Assembly (NCBI RefSeq): GCF_030409685.1
Contig: NZ_JAUFQJ010000001.1
Coordinates: 248,001 to 312,000, forward strand
Direction of reading: 5' to 3'
Source: Ferruginibacter paludis
GTDB taxonomy: Bacteria; Bacteroidota; Bacteroidia; Chitinophagales; Chitinophagaceae
Length of the DNA stretch: 64,000 bases
Positions 18,301 through 27,227 of the stretch are shown here, one piece after another (the first letter of the stretch is position 1; every line of letters begins with the position of its first letter). A model generated the notes under the pieces. That model was not told the DNA's origin, made no database searches, and saw only the letters and a program-made list of their open reading frames with translations. The position numbers were made by a program, and so were the translations under genes.

Positions 18301-19547
18301 TAATTAAACTCTAATGTGAAAGCACTGTAGGTTTCTCCACCCTCATCTATTTGTGCAATACCAAATTCTTCCAGAGAAAACAAGGTCTTTATTTTAGTGT
18401 TAACTACCCGGGATAAATCTTCGCGGTTTTTTAGTGCCGCTATTTCATTGCTCAGGGAGAGCAGCAGGTTTTTTTCTTCGTCCCTGGCCTGTATTCTTTC
18501 TTTGGCAAGTATATTTGAAACGGCAACGGCGAGCTGCGCACATATGCCTTTAATTAGACTCTTTTTTTCACCAATGGATTCCGGGTTGTCGATATGAAAA
18601 TTTACGAAGCCTATATTTACCCGGCCTACCCGAAGCGGAACGGTCAGATAGTACTTGTACCTTGCAGGTTTCCAAAACTTAATATACCCTGGCATTCCGG
18701 GTTTTTTTATCATCTCTTTTAAATCCAGAAGGGTGGGGTCTTCATTATTCATTACCAGCGTAAATAATGGGTCATTAACACTGTACCTGGCTGAGGCCAG
18801 ATCATTATATGTCCTGATGCTTTTCGTCCGGTCCAAAAAATCCAACATAAATGCACTGTAGGTTTCCCCACCTTCATCAATCTGGACAATGCCAAATTCC
18901 TCGACCTCCAGCAGTTTTTTTATTCTTGTATTTACCACTTCAAATAGGTCTTCCCTGTTATTCAACATCGCAATTTCCTTGCTTAATGAAAGGAGTACTG
19001 TTTTCTCTTCTTCTCTCTTTACAATATCTTCATTGGCAATAATATTGGCAGTAGCGATAGAGATTGGGTAAGATAACTTTTCCAAAAGTTCAATGGCTTC
19101 CTTGTTAAAGTTGTTTTTGTTTTCAGACAGCAATACAAACAATCCAATTAATTCATTTCCTTCCACCAGTTTCAATACCACATATTCCTTTATACCGGTA
19201 CGATGAATAAAGGAAACATTTTTATTACCGCTGAGAAAAAGTGATTCTACATCTTGTACAACAGGGGTGTTCAAATCAGTTATACTGTCATTGTCTATTG
19301 GGTATTCAGTGTTAACATTGTATTCAAATTCTGCATTTCCCGATCTGCCTTTTTCTGCATGAAAAATATACGGTCTGCAAGTCCTGTTATTTTTGTTGTA
19401 CCTCAAAATAAAACTGTCATCAAAGGAAAGGAATTGCTTTAAACTGTCACGTACCAGGTACAACATGTCTCCCTTACCGCGTATACGGATGATTTGAGTG
19501 TTCAAAGCCAAGAGAATACTATCTTGATTCCGTTCATTATCAAGCAT
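15336..19547 (-). CDS. Sigma-54 activator with six GAF-like units
   Basis: A 1403-residue cytoplasmic regulator. Residues 1 to about 1055 hold six GAF-like sensor units. Three of them share the phrase [11 protein letters not shown] (near residues 232, 409 and 762) and linkers of the type ILAxExIxARxxEK, so they arose by internal duplication. A coiled coil ([19 protein letters not shown]) leads to the AAA+ sigma-54 interaction domain: Walker A GETGTGKE at 1118-1125, the sigma-54 contact loop GSFTGA at 1165-1170 (usual form GAFTGA), and FLDEIGEMP as Walker B. A Fis-type HTH closes the protein ([19 protein letters not shown]). There is no receiver or kinase domain, so activity is probably set by ligands or redox state sensed through the GAF units. 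No matching -24/-12 promoter was found nearby. Confidence 0.93.
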   Translation of the reverse strand: MLDNERNQDSILLALNTQIIRIRGKGDMLYLVRDSLKQFLSFDDSFILRYNKNNRTCRPYIFHAEKGRSGNAEFEYNVNTEYPIDNDSITDLNTPVVQDVESLFLSGNKNVSFIHRTGIKEYVVLKLVEGNELIGLFVLLSENKNNFNKEAIELLEKLSYPISIATANIIANEDIVKREEEKTVLLSLSKEIAMLNNREDLFEVVNTRIKKLLEVEEFGIVQIDEGGETYSAFMLDFLDRTKSIRTYNDLASARYSVNDPLFTLVMNNEDPTLLDLKEMIKKPGMPGYIKFWKPARYKYYLTVPLRVGRVNIGFVNFHIDNPESIGEKKSLIKGICAQLAVAVSNILAKERIQARDEEKNLLLSLSNEIAALKNREDLSRVVNTKIKTLFSLEEFGIAQIDEGGETYSAFTLEFNYKTKQFSDYTSITSARYSVHDPLFTQVMLSEDPVMFDVAEIAKQPGMPDYVGFWKKAGFKYYLTVPLRVGGTSIGFVNFHCQDKKTIDTKSILLKGICAQLAVAVSNILANEEILAREAEKTRLLEFSNAMASVSDKQMLAKILKNQLNELFGIEDYVIHVLSKDKRTHRPILFDPEAEFARHPDFLKLLEIDTDVNDGVFNTILASEELVIFNVQDWFRSDTPPTYANAAASINLRQMAGVSIRHGQENIGIMNFKKDGISDISIQRPLFKSICSQIAIAVSNIMANEKILARNKEKKLLLSFSNEIAAVQSRRDLFKVVNGKIKQLFAIKQLGFSKIDEGGETYSAFLVDVGEHIESNPDFAKMVNAKFDAHEAVFKEVMNSEDPILYEVSDLMNRPEKPAYVDFLAATGIERIVLAPLRAGGVNIGTAQLILENGAAFDIKSNLLKGICSQLAVAISNILAAEKIRESASEKTKLLELSNAIASIHDKLSFLQLINTKLTKLFSFSHAMIACINEDKETCITYLLEPQGESPGNWDYKEVIVANIPLKNGVYELAAEGFVIVDLERFSEAPDFIKRNYAIGSVEMLLAPLKEDKNTIGFFMFFAKVKNGFDANQLNILSAVSHQLSIAAANIVANEKIQKQLEEIKRYKQRLEEENLYLQQEIETSNNHSDIVGTSAAIKTVFRLVSQVASSDSTVLLLGETGTGKELIARAIHNASPRKNKLMIKINCAALPANLIESELFGHERGSFTGAFERRIGKFELANNGTLFLDEIGEMPLELQVKLLRALQEKEIERIGGKTTIKTDVRIIAATNRDLEKLMEEGKFRSDLFYRLNIFPIQLPPLRKRREDIPQLASHFTMRFSKKAGKKITNFSNKALEQLQQYDWPGNIRELEHLIERSVLLTTGDTIKEVDLPNKKSRAVTESGSESFKIQTIFENEKEYILKILQHVNGRIAGEGGAAEILGIPPSTLNSRIKKLGIRREHRG

Positions 19548-20054
19548 AAGCTGCCGGGAATTAATAGCACTAAATTAAATTATCCTGCATTGGCAAGCAA
19601 AAAATTGAAAGCCTGTAGAAATATTCTAGGTTTTCAATAATTTATAGTAGCTTATTCTTAGTTGAGTATTTCAGTTGAGGTCAAAAATGGATTTGCCTAT
19701 CTTTTTTTTAATCTGGCTTTTTAACCACTTGTCAACTGACACCGTTTCCCTTAATCACAACAATGTAAAGTATCGCCAGCAATGGCACAAAATATTCAAT
19801 GCATTCCCCCTTTTTTATTTCTTTTCCAGTTCATCATCCAGCCATAGGGTAAATGCTGGAAAAGTGCGCCGGAGAATACTAATGGAATTTCCGGCTGCAG
19901 CTGGTCCTCCTGCGAATTCCACCATTGACGGCGGACTTTTAAAATTTACAGCTCATCAATGTATGTTGAATATCCACTTTTAATAACAAAATCGTCGGAA
20001 TTATTTTTGGCATAAGTACAGCTGAATTTTAAGTCAAGACCAAACATCAGTATA
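19548..20054. other. Intergenic region with a possible small ORF
   Basis: Lies upstream of the sigma-54 activator gene and downstream of the aldehyde dehydrogenase gene, both on the minus strand. It contains the 36-codon minus-strand frame listed at 19815-19925 and the C-terminal part of a second protein-like minus-strand frame ending at 19946 (NNSDDFVIKSGYSTYIDEL). No terminator or promoter is clear. Confidence 0.45.
19815..19925 (-). pseudogene. Short unrecognised ORF or gene remnant
   Basis: ATG at 19925 opens 36 codons reading MVEFAGGPAAAGNSIS and ending FTLWLDDELEKK before TAA. The composition is protein-like and the end looks natural, but the length is far below a normal domain and I do not recognise it. 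It could be a real small protein, the tail of a deleted gene, or chance. Confidence 0.3.
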
Positions 20055-21482
20055 CTAATTTCTAACTTCAAATATGGCTTTAGGTTCCAAAAAAGCTTCC
20101 AGGCCGAACTTGCCAAATTCTCTTCCAATACCAGATTGTTTGAAGCCTCCGAATGGAGCTCTCGGCTCATCTACAAATCCGTTAATAGCGATTCTGCCCG
20201 CCTGGAGCTTTTCGGCGATGGCTTTCGCTCTTTTAATATCTGCACCTGCTATATAGGCATGCAGGCCATAAGCAGAATCGTTGGCTATCCGGATGGCGTC
20301 AGCATCATCTTTATAGGTAATAACTGATAGCACAGGACCAAAAATTTCTTCTGCAGCGATGGTCATGTGGTTGTCGACTTTTACAAAGATGGTTGGCTTT
20401 ACAAAGTTTCCTTTCTCCAAACCTTCCGGATGCGCCAAACCTCCGGTCAATAATTCCGCTCCTTCTTCTATACCTTTTTTTATATAGGACTGAATCCGTT
20501 CGTATTGTTTTTTTGAAACAATCGGACCGATGGCTGAATCCGGGTCTGTTGACGGACCTACCTTCATTGCTTCAATCCCTTTCTTTAACGCTTCAATTAT
20601 TTCTGCCTCCCTGCTTTCAGGAATCAATATACGTGTTCCTGCTGTACAGGATTGCCCGCTATTTTGCAGTCCTACCTGCAACACAAAAGGAATGGCATTT
20701 TCCAGTTGCGCATCGTCCATTATTATGGATGGCGACTTTCCTCCCAATTCCAGGGTCACTCTTTTCATGCTATCTACGGCTTGCCTGGCAATTAATTTTC
20801 CTATAGCTGTTGAACCTGTGAAAGAGATTTTATGAATGCCCGGGTTACGGGTGATCTCGCTGCCTACAACATCGCCTGTTCCCTGCAAAACATTGATTAT
20901 TCCCGGGGGAAGGCCGGCATCATTGAATATTTCAGCCATTGCATTATTCTGCCGGGCACTGAGTTCACTTGGTTTCATTACAACGGTGCATCCGGCAGCA
21001 AGGGCGGTAGATGCTTTTACGCACATGAACCAAACACTAATATTCCATGGACTTATTAAACCGGCAACGCCAACAGGGTCCAGTATTACCTCGGTACCTT
21101 CTTTTAAATTATAACGGAATGTTTCAGGATTTACCTGCTCCCTGGCTACTAACCAGGATCTCGCAGCATCCTGTAAAGCGAATTGGGCAAACCATTGCGG
21201 TGCGCCATATTCATTGCTGATAATCTCCAGTAAAGGGTCCAGCCTTTCAGTCATTTTATCATGAATCCTTTGCAGGTAATCCCGCCGGGTCTCTAAACTG
21301 GCTTGCGAATAGATTTTAAATGCGGCATTAGCAGCGGCTATTGCATTTTGTGTATCTGTTTCATCTGCTAAAGTTACCCTGGTGATGATTTCTCCCGTGG
21401 CAGGATTTTCAAGCTCTAATTGCTGTATGCCGTGAGGCGTAATAAATGTTCCATTAATGAATTGTTTATCTATTATTTGCAT
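20055..21482 (-). CDS. Aldehyde dehydrogenase family protein
   Basis: A 475-residue NAD(P)-dependent aldehyde dehydrogenase, normal family length. Key residues are present: Asn147 in SPWN, Lys170 in VMKPSE, FTGSTAIG at 221-228 for the cofactor, general base Glu245 in LELGGKSP and nucleophile Cys279 in GQSCTAG. It oxidises an aldehyde to the acid in the cytoplasm; the substrate cannot be read from sequence. The upstream region (21483-21829) holds tandem repeats and palindromes that suggest tight transcriptional control. Confidence 0.93.
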   Translation of the reverse strand: MQIIDKQFINGTFITPHGIQQLELENPATGEIITRVTLADETDTQNAIAAANAAFKIYSQASLETRRDYLQRIHDKMTERLDPLLEIISNEYGAPQWFAQFALQDAARSWLVAREQVNPETFRYNLKEGTEVILDPVGVAGLISPWNISVWFMCVKASTALAAGCTVVMKPSELSARQNNAMAEIFNDAGLPPGIINVLQGTGDVVGSEITRNPGIHKISFTGSTAIGKLIARQAVDSMKRVTLELGGKSPSIIMDDAQLENAIPFVLQVGLQNSGQSCTAGTRILIPESREAEIIEALKKGIEAMKVGPSTDPDSAIGPIVSKKQYERIQSYIKKGIEEGAELLTGGLAHPEGLEKGNFVKPTIFVKVDNHMTIAAEEIFGPVLSVITYKDDADAIRIANDSAYGLHAYIAGADIKRAKAIAEKLQAGRIAINGFVDEPRAPFGGFKQSGIGREFGKFGLEAFLEPKAIFEVRN

Positions 21483-21526
21483 AATCTGTGTTTTTGTTTG
21501 TGCAAAACTCTGCTAAAACTTATTGC

Positions 21527-21570
21527 TTTACTTTGTAATGAGGCTCAATTTACTTTGTTATAAAGTTCAA
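21527..21570. promoter_or_regulatory. Two 22-bp tandem direct repeats upstream of ALDH
   Basis: Two abutting 22-base units, both starting TTTACTTTGT and ending TCAA, match at 18 of 22 positions. The period is two helical turns, the layout expected for a dimeric activator such as an AraC-type protein binding one face of DNA. They lie 45-88 bases before the aldehyde dehydrogenase start codon on the minus strand. Confidence 0.5.
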
Positions 21571-21573
21571 TGT

Positions 21574-21589
21574 CAAATGACGTCAATTG
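21574..21589. promoter_or_regulatory. Near-perfect palindrome around TGACGTCA
   Basis: The 16-base sequence CAAATGACGTCAATTG is palindromic except at one base pair, with the exact 8-base core TGACGTCA. It follows directly on the tandem repeats upstream of the aldehyde dehydrogenase gene. Confidence 0.45.
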
Positions 21590-21705
21590 AATGATTCGAT
21601 ATCTGATAGAGATTTAAAATATTCAGCGACTCCTGCAATTGCATTCAGTCAAATGGTTGCTGTATTTAGAAAACAGCCTGGCAGATCACTACATTTCGTC
21701 ACTGG

Positions 21706-21723
21706 TTTCGCTTAATCGCGAAA
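21706..21723. promoter_or_regulatory. Inverted repeat TTTCGC-N6-GCGAAA
   Basis: Perfect 6-base arms separated by TTAATC, about 107 bases before the plus-strand small gene at 21830. A candidate operator; the right arm is part of GCGAAATATC, also seen before the AraC gene at 14232. Confidence 0.4.
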
Positions 21724-21829
21724 TATCATTTTTTTAAATGCAGGTTTATTTTATAAGTACATGACTCTTAAAGTCTTAATGAATGGCATTCAAATTGACT
21801 TCAGCATTTGCATTAAATGCTGCTGCGTC

Positions 21830-22093
21830 ATGAAAAAAAAATTAGCAAAACATGCTGTAATTATTGATTTACATGAAAGAGGATTTACGAGTGATTTCCA
21901 GTTTGCAAAACAGGGGTTATGGTGGATCCAGGAAAAAATTTATGTAAACGAGCCTTATGTATCAGTTCTGGAAACCTACCGCTTTGTCAGACAGGGTAAA
22001 GCCATTATGCGTACTTCCTTTATTATGGGTATTCAGATTTTAAATCATTATGAAAGAGGAATCCTGATCTATCATGTAGTGAGCAAAATATAA
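21830..22093 (+). CDS. Small conserved-looking hypothetical protein
   Basis: The most likely start is the ATG giving MKKKLAKHAVIIDLHERG (21830), for an 87-residue soluble product; a longer version from 21761 has an improbable Cys-rich leader. The layout, with an N-terminal helix ending ERGFTSDFQF, a beta-rich middle and the end HYERGILIYHVVSKI, resembles small Bacteroidota proteins of roughly 90-100 residues that have no assigned function. I cannot name the family with confidence. It is divergent from the aldehyde dehydrogenase gene and shares its repeat-rich upstream region. Confidence 0.5.
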   Translation: MKKKLAKHAVIIDLHERGFTSDFQFAKQGLWWIQEKIYVNEPYVSVLETYRFVRQGKAIMRTSFIMGIQILNHYERGILIYHVVSKI

Positions 22094-22244
22094 AATGACA
22101 CACGGGGTGATGCAACCGGGTATATTCAAAAATAAAATGTAAATACTTTTTTGTCACAATGTAGTGTGGTAATAAAATGCTCGGGTAGTAAAAGATATTC
22201 TGTTAGCGGTAATTATTCCCACAAAATTTAAACATCTATTATTA

Positions 22245-23165
22245 ATGACATTAATAAAGACAAATTTCGGCTTCCTCTCGACAGCAGATGAAGTTATACA
22301 AGGGATTGACTTGACAGATAAACGAGCCATTGTAACAGGCGGTGCATCAGGGATTGGAATAGAAACCGTAAAAACTTTGGCAAAGGCAGGTGCAGAAGTA
22401 ACCATTGCTGCAAGAAATGTTGAAGGCGGAAAAGAGGTGGCAGATAAAATAATTTCGACCACGGGAAATAATAAAATATACGTTGCTCAACTTGACCTAG
22501 ATAACCTCGGCTCAATAAATAATTTTGTTGACAATTGGAAAGGTGCCCTGGATATACTGGTTAACAATGCAGGCGTAATGGCAATACCAGATTTGCAAAA
22601 AACGCCAGACGGTATTGAAATGCAATTTATGACAAACTATTTGGGGCACTTTGCCTTGTCTGTTGGATTACATGATGCTTTGGAAAGTGCAGGTTCTGCA
22701 AGAATAGTAGTTGTAGCTTCAAGTGGACATCTATTTTCACCTGTTGCCTTTGACGACATAAACTTTTTGTTTAGACCTTACGACCCTTTGGTTTCCTATG
22801 GACAATCAAAAACGGCTTGCATTTTATTCGCTGTTGGTGCGACTGAACGTTGGTTAAAGGACGGAATTACTGTAAATGCTTTGAACCCTGGAGCCATATT
22901 GACAAATCTTCAAAAACACGTTGGTGGAAAGCTTCGTTCTGCACCAGAACTTCATAAAACGCCACAACAAGGGGCAGCAACTTCAATCCTCCTGGCAACT
23001 TCACCGTTGCTCAATAATGTTGGTGGACGCTATTTTGAAAACTGTAACGAAGTTGAAACTGTTACAAAGCGACCTGCCAATTATCAGGGAGTTGCAATGT
23101 ATGCACTTGACAAAGGAAATGCGAACCGACTATGGAACATCTCAATGAAAATGATTGGTAAATAG
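22245..23165 (+). CDS. SDR family oxidoreductase (retinol dehydrogenase-like)
   Basis: A 306-residue SDR. Cofactor motif TGGASGIG at 31-38, NNAG at 107-110, Ser159/160 in VASSGH and Tyr185/Lys189 in SYGQSKTA. The SGH after the active Ser, the YGQSK motif and the C-terminal extension are typical of the retinol dehydrogenase/WW-oxidoreductase-like branch; an Arg after the second strand (AARN) favours NADP(H). Base composition and codon use look more AT-rich than the enzymes nearby, so it may have arrived separately. It is followed after 25 bases by an NTF2-like gene, probably in one transcript. Confidence 0.9.
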   Translation: MTLIKTNFGFLSTADEVIQGIDLTDKRAIVTGGASGIGIETVKTLAKAGAEVTIAARNVEGGKEVADKIISTTGNNKIYVAQLDLDNLGSINNFVDNWKGALDILVNNAGVMAIPDLQKTPDGIEMQFMTNYLGHFALSVGLHDALESAGSARIVVVASSGHLFSPVAFDDINFLFRPYDPLVSYGQSKTACILFAVGATERWLKDGITVNALNPGAILTNLQKHVGGKLRSAPELHKTPQQGAATSILLATSPLLNNVGGRYFENCNEVETVTKRPANYQGVAMYALDKGNANRLWNISMKMIGK

Positions 23166-23190
23166 AACCGTTAATAACTAAAACAAGTCT

Positions 23191-23532
23191 ATGAAAAAAG
23201 TACAAATTGAGACAATAATCAAGCAATTTATAAATGCTGCCAATGAATTTGATATCGATGCATTACTTACACTTTTTGCTAAAGATGCAGTGATTAAGGA
23301 TGTCTCTGTGGGCGAAACGTTCAGGAACACCACGGGTGTCCGCAGGTATCTCGAACGTTTTTTTATTGATTACCATACACAAACCAGGGCAGAATCTTTT
23401 AAGATCGATACCCCTCAACATGCCATCGCACTTGTTGATTTTACCGGAGATTTTGGCCATGAAACCGGAGGTCTTGAATTCAACGTTAATAATGACGGCC
23501 TTATTAAAACCATTGAGGCCTATCTGGATTGA
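23191..23532 (+). CDS. NTF2-like (SnoaL) protein
   Basis: A 113-residue NTF2-fold protein. The N-terminal helix IIKQFINAANEFDIDALLTLF followed by AKDAVIKD and the later GDFGHETGGLEFNVNNDG-type strands and final LIKTIEAYLD are typical of SnoaL-like domains. No signal peptide. Adjacent to the SDR gene upstream (25-base gap), suggesting action on the same small molecule. Confidence 0.8.
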   Translation: MKKVQIETIIKQFINAANEFDIDALLTLFAKDAVIKDVSVGETFRNTTGVRRYLERFFIDYHTQTRAESFKIDTPQHAIALVDFTGDFGHETGGLEFNVNNDGLIKTIEAYLD

Positions 23533-23677
23533 TGAAGAACAAATAAGATACTTCTTCCACCAATAATGACGGGGGCTTTTACCCGGGCAAAATCACAGTT
23601 GATGGTTTCTAAACAGGATTGACCGCAGCCAAACCATCGCCTGTAACTTATTATAACCTGTCAATAGACCGATGCAG

Positions 23678-24229
23678 TTATTTGCTCGACCAGGCGGGCT
23701 TTGCTTTCATTATTTTTTTATATACCGGGCAACTTTCATTGTGCGCACCCTTTACGTATCCTGTGCTCATCAAAAATTCATTTACAATTTCACCACCCGT
23801 AAAACGAAATGTTTTTTTAAACAGTTGCACCCATTCTTCCTTGCTTTTCGGATGATGGTGGTCAAGCCATTTTTCAAAAGAGCCAAATTCTTTTTGCAGG
23901 GAAATAATGACTTTTGCATTTTCAATCGCTGCAGTTACTTTTAACTTATTTCTGATGATCCCCGAATCGGCTAAAAGCCTTTCCCTGTCCTTTTCTGTAT
24001 AAGCTGCGATTTTGCTGATATTGAAATCACTATAGGCATTTCTAAAAGCAGTCTCTTTTTTCAAAATAGTTTCCCAGCTTAAACCTGCCTGGTTGATTTC
24101 CATGATGAGCCGGCCGAACAATTCGTTATCCTGATGGATAGGAAAGCCATAATGATTATCGTGGTAATTTTTATGCAACAGTCTTCTTTCTTCCGGTTGC
24201 ATGTGGTCAATGTAACTGCAGTAGGACAT
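23678..24229 (-). CDS. tag: DNA-3-methyladenine glycosylase I
   Basis: A 183-residue base-excision repair glycosylase. The TAG signature is visible: YHDNHYGFP near the N-terminus (usual YHDxEWGxP, with the EW replaced by HY), ELFGRLIMEINQAGLSWETIL with the substrate-pocket Gln-Ala-Gly-Leu-Ser-Trp, and AFRNAYSDFN. Zinc ligands of TAG (an N-terminal Cys and C-terminal His residues) are only partly visible, Cys4 and Cys in NESCPVY being candidates. It removes 3-methyladenine from alkylated DNA in the cytoplasm. Convergent with the NTF2-like gene upstream on the plus strand. Confidence 0.87.
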   Translation of the reverse strand: MSYCSYIDHMQPEERRLLHKNYHDNHYGFPIHQDNELFGRLIMEINQAGLSWETILKKETAFRNAYSDFNISKIAAYTEKDRERLLADSGIIRNKLKVTAAIENAKVIISLQKEFGSFEKWLDHHHPKSKEEWVQLFKKTFRFTGGEIVNEFLMSTGYVKGAHNESCPVYKKIMKAKPAWSSK

Positions 24230-24330
24230 CTTTGATTTATTTTAATTGCCTGTTACCCTTCAGATTTGACAGGTGTCTGATGATGAATGTGGTGGTCAAT
24301 TATCCGGCCGCTTTAAGTATTGGCCGACCT

Positions 24331-25245
24331 CTAATTGTGATGAAATGATTGTTTAAATGCAGTGGGGGTGAAATTGGTTTTTTTCTTGAACAGTTTATTA
24401 AAGGATTGGGGATGTTCAAAGCCAAGCAGATAGGCTACTTCGGCCACCGTAAGGTTGTCTTTTGACAGATACTCCTTCGCCTTTTCAATTAATTTATCAT
24501 GAATAAACTGTTGCGTATTCTGACCGGTAAGGTTACGCAGCAGATCACTGAGGTAACGGGGAGAAAGGTGCAATTGTTCAGCCACAAAATGTACAGTAGG
24601 AAGTCCTGTTTTCATCGACGCTTCGTCATTAAAATAGTCATGGAGCAATAACTCCAGTTTACTCAGCACATCGTGGTTTACTGCCTTACGGGTGATGAAC
24701 TGGCGGTTGTAAAATCGATTGCTGTAATGGAGCAGTAATTCTATTTGGGCGATGATCACGTCCTGGCTGAAATGATCCAGCCGTTCCTCAAGTTCCTCCT
24801 GGATTTTATGGAACACCCCCAGTATGGTTTCCTTTTCCTTGTCTGACAAGTACAGCGCTTCGGAAGCGGAATAATTAAAAAAACCGTATTGTTTGATGGT
24901 CGTATTTAACGGATAAGGCCGGATAAAATCCGGGTGAATATGCAGGGACATACCATCGTAGTTGGCCTCTTCATCCTGCATCTTTAAAATTTGTCCCGGT
25001 GCCACAAATGACATTCCTCCCTCCTCAAAATCATAATATCCCTGCCCGTAACGTAGCTTGCCACTGAAATTTGTTTTAAAGGATATTTTGTAAAAATCTA
25101 AAATGATTCCCTGTTCAAAATCCGTTGGGTCAAACACGGCCTGTCCGTAATTTAAAATGCTGATCAGCGGATGCAAAGGCCTTGCCTGACCCATTGCCTT
25201 ATGCAGTTCAGTTATAGAACGGAATATCTTGGGTTGACTTTTCAT
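24331..25245 (-). CDS. AraC family transcriptional regulator
   Basis: A 304-residue regulator with a cupin-like N-terminal sensor (EGGMSFVAPGQIL near residue 80) and a C-terminal AraC double HTH: TVHFVAEQLHLSPRYLSDLLR and LTVAEVAYLLGFEHPQSFNK, then KKKTNFTPTAFK. It is encoded 128 bases downstream of an SDR gene on the same strand. Many Bacteroidota pair such a regulator with an SDR of exactly this kind, so regulation of that gene is a reasonable inference. Confidence 0.92.
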   Translation of the reverse strand: MKSQPKIFRSITELHKAMGQARPLHPLISILNYGQAVFDPTDFEQGIILDFYKISFKTNFSGKLRYGQGYYDFEEGGMSFVAPGQILKMQDEEANYDGMSLHIHPDFIRPYPLNTTIKQYGFFNYSASEALYLSDKEKETILGVFHKIQEELEERLDHFSQDVIIAQIELLLHYSNRFYNRQFITRKAVNHDVLSKLELLLHDYFNDEASMKTGLPTVHFVAEQLHLSPRYLSDLLRNLTGQNTQQFIHDKLIEKAKEYLSKDNLTVAEVAYLLGFEHPQSFNKLFKKKTNFTPTAFKQSFHHN

Positions 25246-25373
25246 TTATATGCAGTATTTACTGTTACCAAAATTAGGAAATGTTCTGTAGCGACACTGA
25301 TTTCAGCTGATGGTGCATTGGCAGCTTTTGATTTTAAGACTGCCTGTTTGCCTGCATCCCGGCTGCGGGAAAT

Positions 25374-26180
25374 TTAAAAGCTGAACATCGCTTTAATATT
25401 TTGAACCTGCGTTTCCACTCCATTCTCCATGCGTTCCTGATACATTTCTATGGTATCTTTTCCGGCAATGTAACGGAGCTGATTTTTGTTATCCGTAGCG
25501 GCTTCATATACCACCTGTGCCACCTCTTCTACTTTCGAATACTCCGCTATTTTCTCCGCACTGTAACCTTTGCTTACCTCTATCGTGAGCTGGTTATAGG
25601 CATCATGTTGTCCAAAGTCAATGGAGCGACCGGCAAAATCAGTTTGCATACCTCCCGGCGCAATCAGCTTTACCTGGATCCCAAACTGTGCAAGTTCATA
25701 AGCCATACTTTCTGAAAAGCCATCTATTGCAAATTTGGTAGCACTGTAAACGGAACAGGTGGGATAACCCATCAGTCCGAACTTTGAAGTGATATTGATA
25801 AAAATGCCATTCTTCTTCTCCCGGAAATACGTAGTAAATGCTTTTGAAACCCTGATCACACCCAACAGGTTGGTTTCTATCTGTCGTTGAATTTGTTCAT
25901 CACTAAATGCCTCCAGGGGACCTATTAAACCGTATCCTGCATTATTGAGTACTACATCAACGGAATACTTTTCCGTTACACTTTTAACGGTGGAATTGAT
26001 TTGCTCCAGATTGGTAACATCCAGCGGCAGCAATATGACATGGTCTAATTTATCCAGTGTGGTTTCTTTTTCCGGATTACGCATGGTGGCGATAACCTGC
26101 CAGCCTTTACTTTGAAATAACAGTGCAGCAGCCTTCCCCAAACCTGTTGAAGCTCCTGTAATAAAAATGGTCTTTTGCAT
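25374..26180 (-). CDS. SDR family oxidoreductase
   Basis: Start set at MQKTIFITGAS (26180), since a longer frame adds an unrelated leader; 268 residues. Cofactor motif TGASTGLG at 8-15, NNAG at 79-82, Ser132 in ITSKFG and Tyr145/Lys149 in YSATKFA. An Arg after strand 2 (ATMRNPEK) points to NADP(H). Probably an oxidoreductase of small carbonyl compounds; linked by position to the AraC-type regulator gene downstream. Confidence 0.9.
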   Translation of the reverse strand: MQKTIFITGASTGLGKAAALLFQSKGWQVIATMRNPEKETTLDKLDHVILLPLDVTNLEQINSTVKSVTEKYSVDVVLNNAGYGLIGPLEAFSDEQIQRQIETNLLGVIRVSKAFTTYFREKKNGIFINITSKFGLMGYPTCSVYSATKFAIDGFSESMAYELAQFGIQVKLIAPGGMQTDFAGRSIDFGQHDAYNQLTIEVSKGYSAEKIAEYSKVEEVAQVVYEAATDNKNQLRYIAGKDTIEMYQERMENGVETQVQNIKAMFSF

Positions 26181-26618
26181 TATGGTATAGTTTATTTGGA
26201 CTGCAAATTTCCGGTGTATCAGTAAGGAACATGTTGCCGTTTTGCAGCTTTTATTAGCCAAAATGACGGCTGACTATTTTTTAACAATAAAATTTGCAAA
26301 AGGCTTTTTTCAGAGTGTCCAAAAGTGATTATGTAACAGCCGAATGCTTTGTATGCTTTTTATTATGGTTTATTCAGCTGACCGTGCAGCAAATAATTGT
26401 CCTGTTGCCTGCGCAATAAGGTCTGCACTTGCATACACTCAGGCTGACAGCCTGTTTCCAAAAAAATCTCCACTCGGCAAAAAATAAAATTCCTGATGGG
26501 GAAGTATTTTTTTGAAAAAACCTTGTTTCTCCTCCCTAGGCTTACAGCTGGTCGCTATCGGTAAAGGAATGAAGCATTTTATTAGATTGATATTTATACA
26601 CAACTAAAGTTTACAATC
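26181..26618. other. Intergenic region between SDR and SSB genes
   Basis: 438 bases upstream of both a minus-strand SDR and a plus-strand SSB-like gene. No protein-like frame, strong hairpin or repeat was found. Confidence 0.45.
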
Positions 26619-26945
26619 ATGGAAATGACAGCAAGAGTAACAAGTGATGGTACAATCAGAAGCCTGCAATCAGGAAAACAGGTTGTGAATTTTAATGTAG
26701 TCATAACGACAGCTACAGATCAAAAGCCACGGGAGAAGCCTTCAACTAAACTGGTTACCTATGTACAATGTGATTACCAGCTAAATTCCCGTGCAGCAGT
26801 ATTTCTGACTAAAGACAGTTTAGCTGGGATTTTCACTGATACCAAAACTTACGCAGTTATAACAGGAGTGGTACGTAGTGCAAAAATCAGTACTGGATTC
26901 TACTGGTTGATTTTTAAGCCGGATAAAGGAGAAATATTTTTTTGA
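26619..26945 (+). CDS. Short divergent single-stranded DNA-binding protein
   Basis: A 108-residue protein whose first ~85 residues follow the OB-fold of the plasmid/conjugative-element SSB type of Bacteroidota: METxARVTxDGTI, QVVNFNVVI, the TYVQCDYQLNSRAAVFLTK segment and a later VITGVV strand. The usual acidic C-terminal tail that recruits partner proteins is missing: the product ends KPDKGEIFF. It stands alone with no recombination, replication or transfer genes nearby, so it may be a remnant of an excised element or a truncated paralogue of the housekeeping SSB. Confidence 0.7.
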   Translation: MEMTARVTSDGTIRSLQSGKQVVNFNVVITTATDQKPREKPSTKLVTYVQCDYQLNSRAAVFLTKDSLAGIFTDTKTYAVITGVVRSAKISTGFYWLIFKPDKGEIFF

Positions 26946-26952
26946 GGCATAA

Positions 26953-26982
26953 AAAAAGGGCTAACTGTTGAAACAGTGCCCC
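26953..26982 (-). terminator. Hairpin with T-run, minus direction
   Basis: On the minus strand a stem built from GGGGCACTGT and ACAGTTAGCCC (two-base bulge) with a TTCA loop region is followed by seven T. It can end minus-strand transcripts from the BLUF locus and lies only a few bases after the stop of the convergent SSB gene. Confidence 0.6.
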
Positions 26983-27227
26983 GATTTAATCCGTACCCTA
27001 TGAAAACTGGTTGCAAAGTAAGGAATATGTTTTACTAATGTGTTACTATTGAAATATTTTTTTTTGAAATGGTTGTAAGCGATACTGGTCAATTATACTG
27101 AAACCACCATCCTTGCTACTATTTTTCATGATGATAAGGAAGAAGAAACCAGTTTGCTTAGGAACGCTTCGCCTGCTCCGGCAGGGATTGATGCAAATAA
27201 TTTAGCTACAGCAATTGGCACAAAAGC

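Noticed and set aside
21490..21515. Sigma-54-like element before the aldehyde dehydrogenase gene on the minus strand
   Set aside because: Spacing between the -24 and -12 dinucleotides is one base short and the GG is AG.
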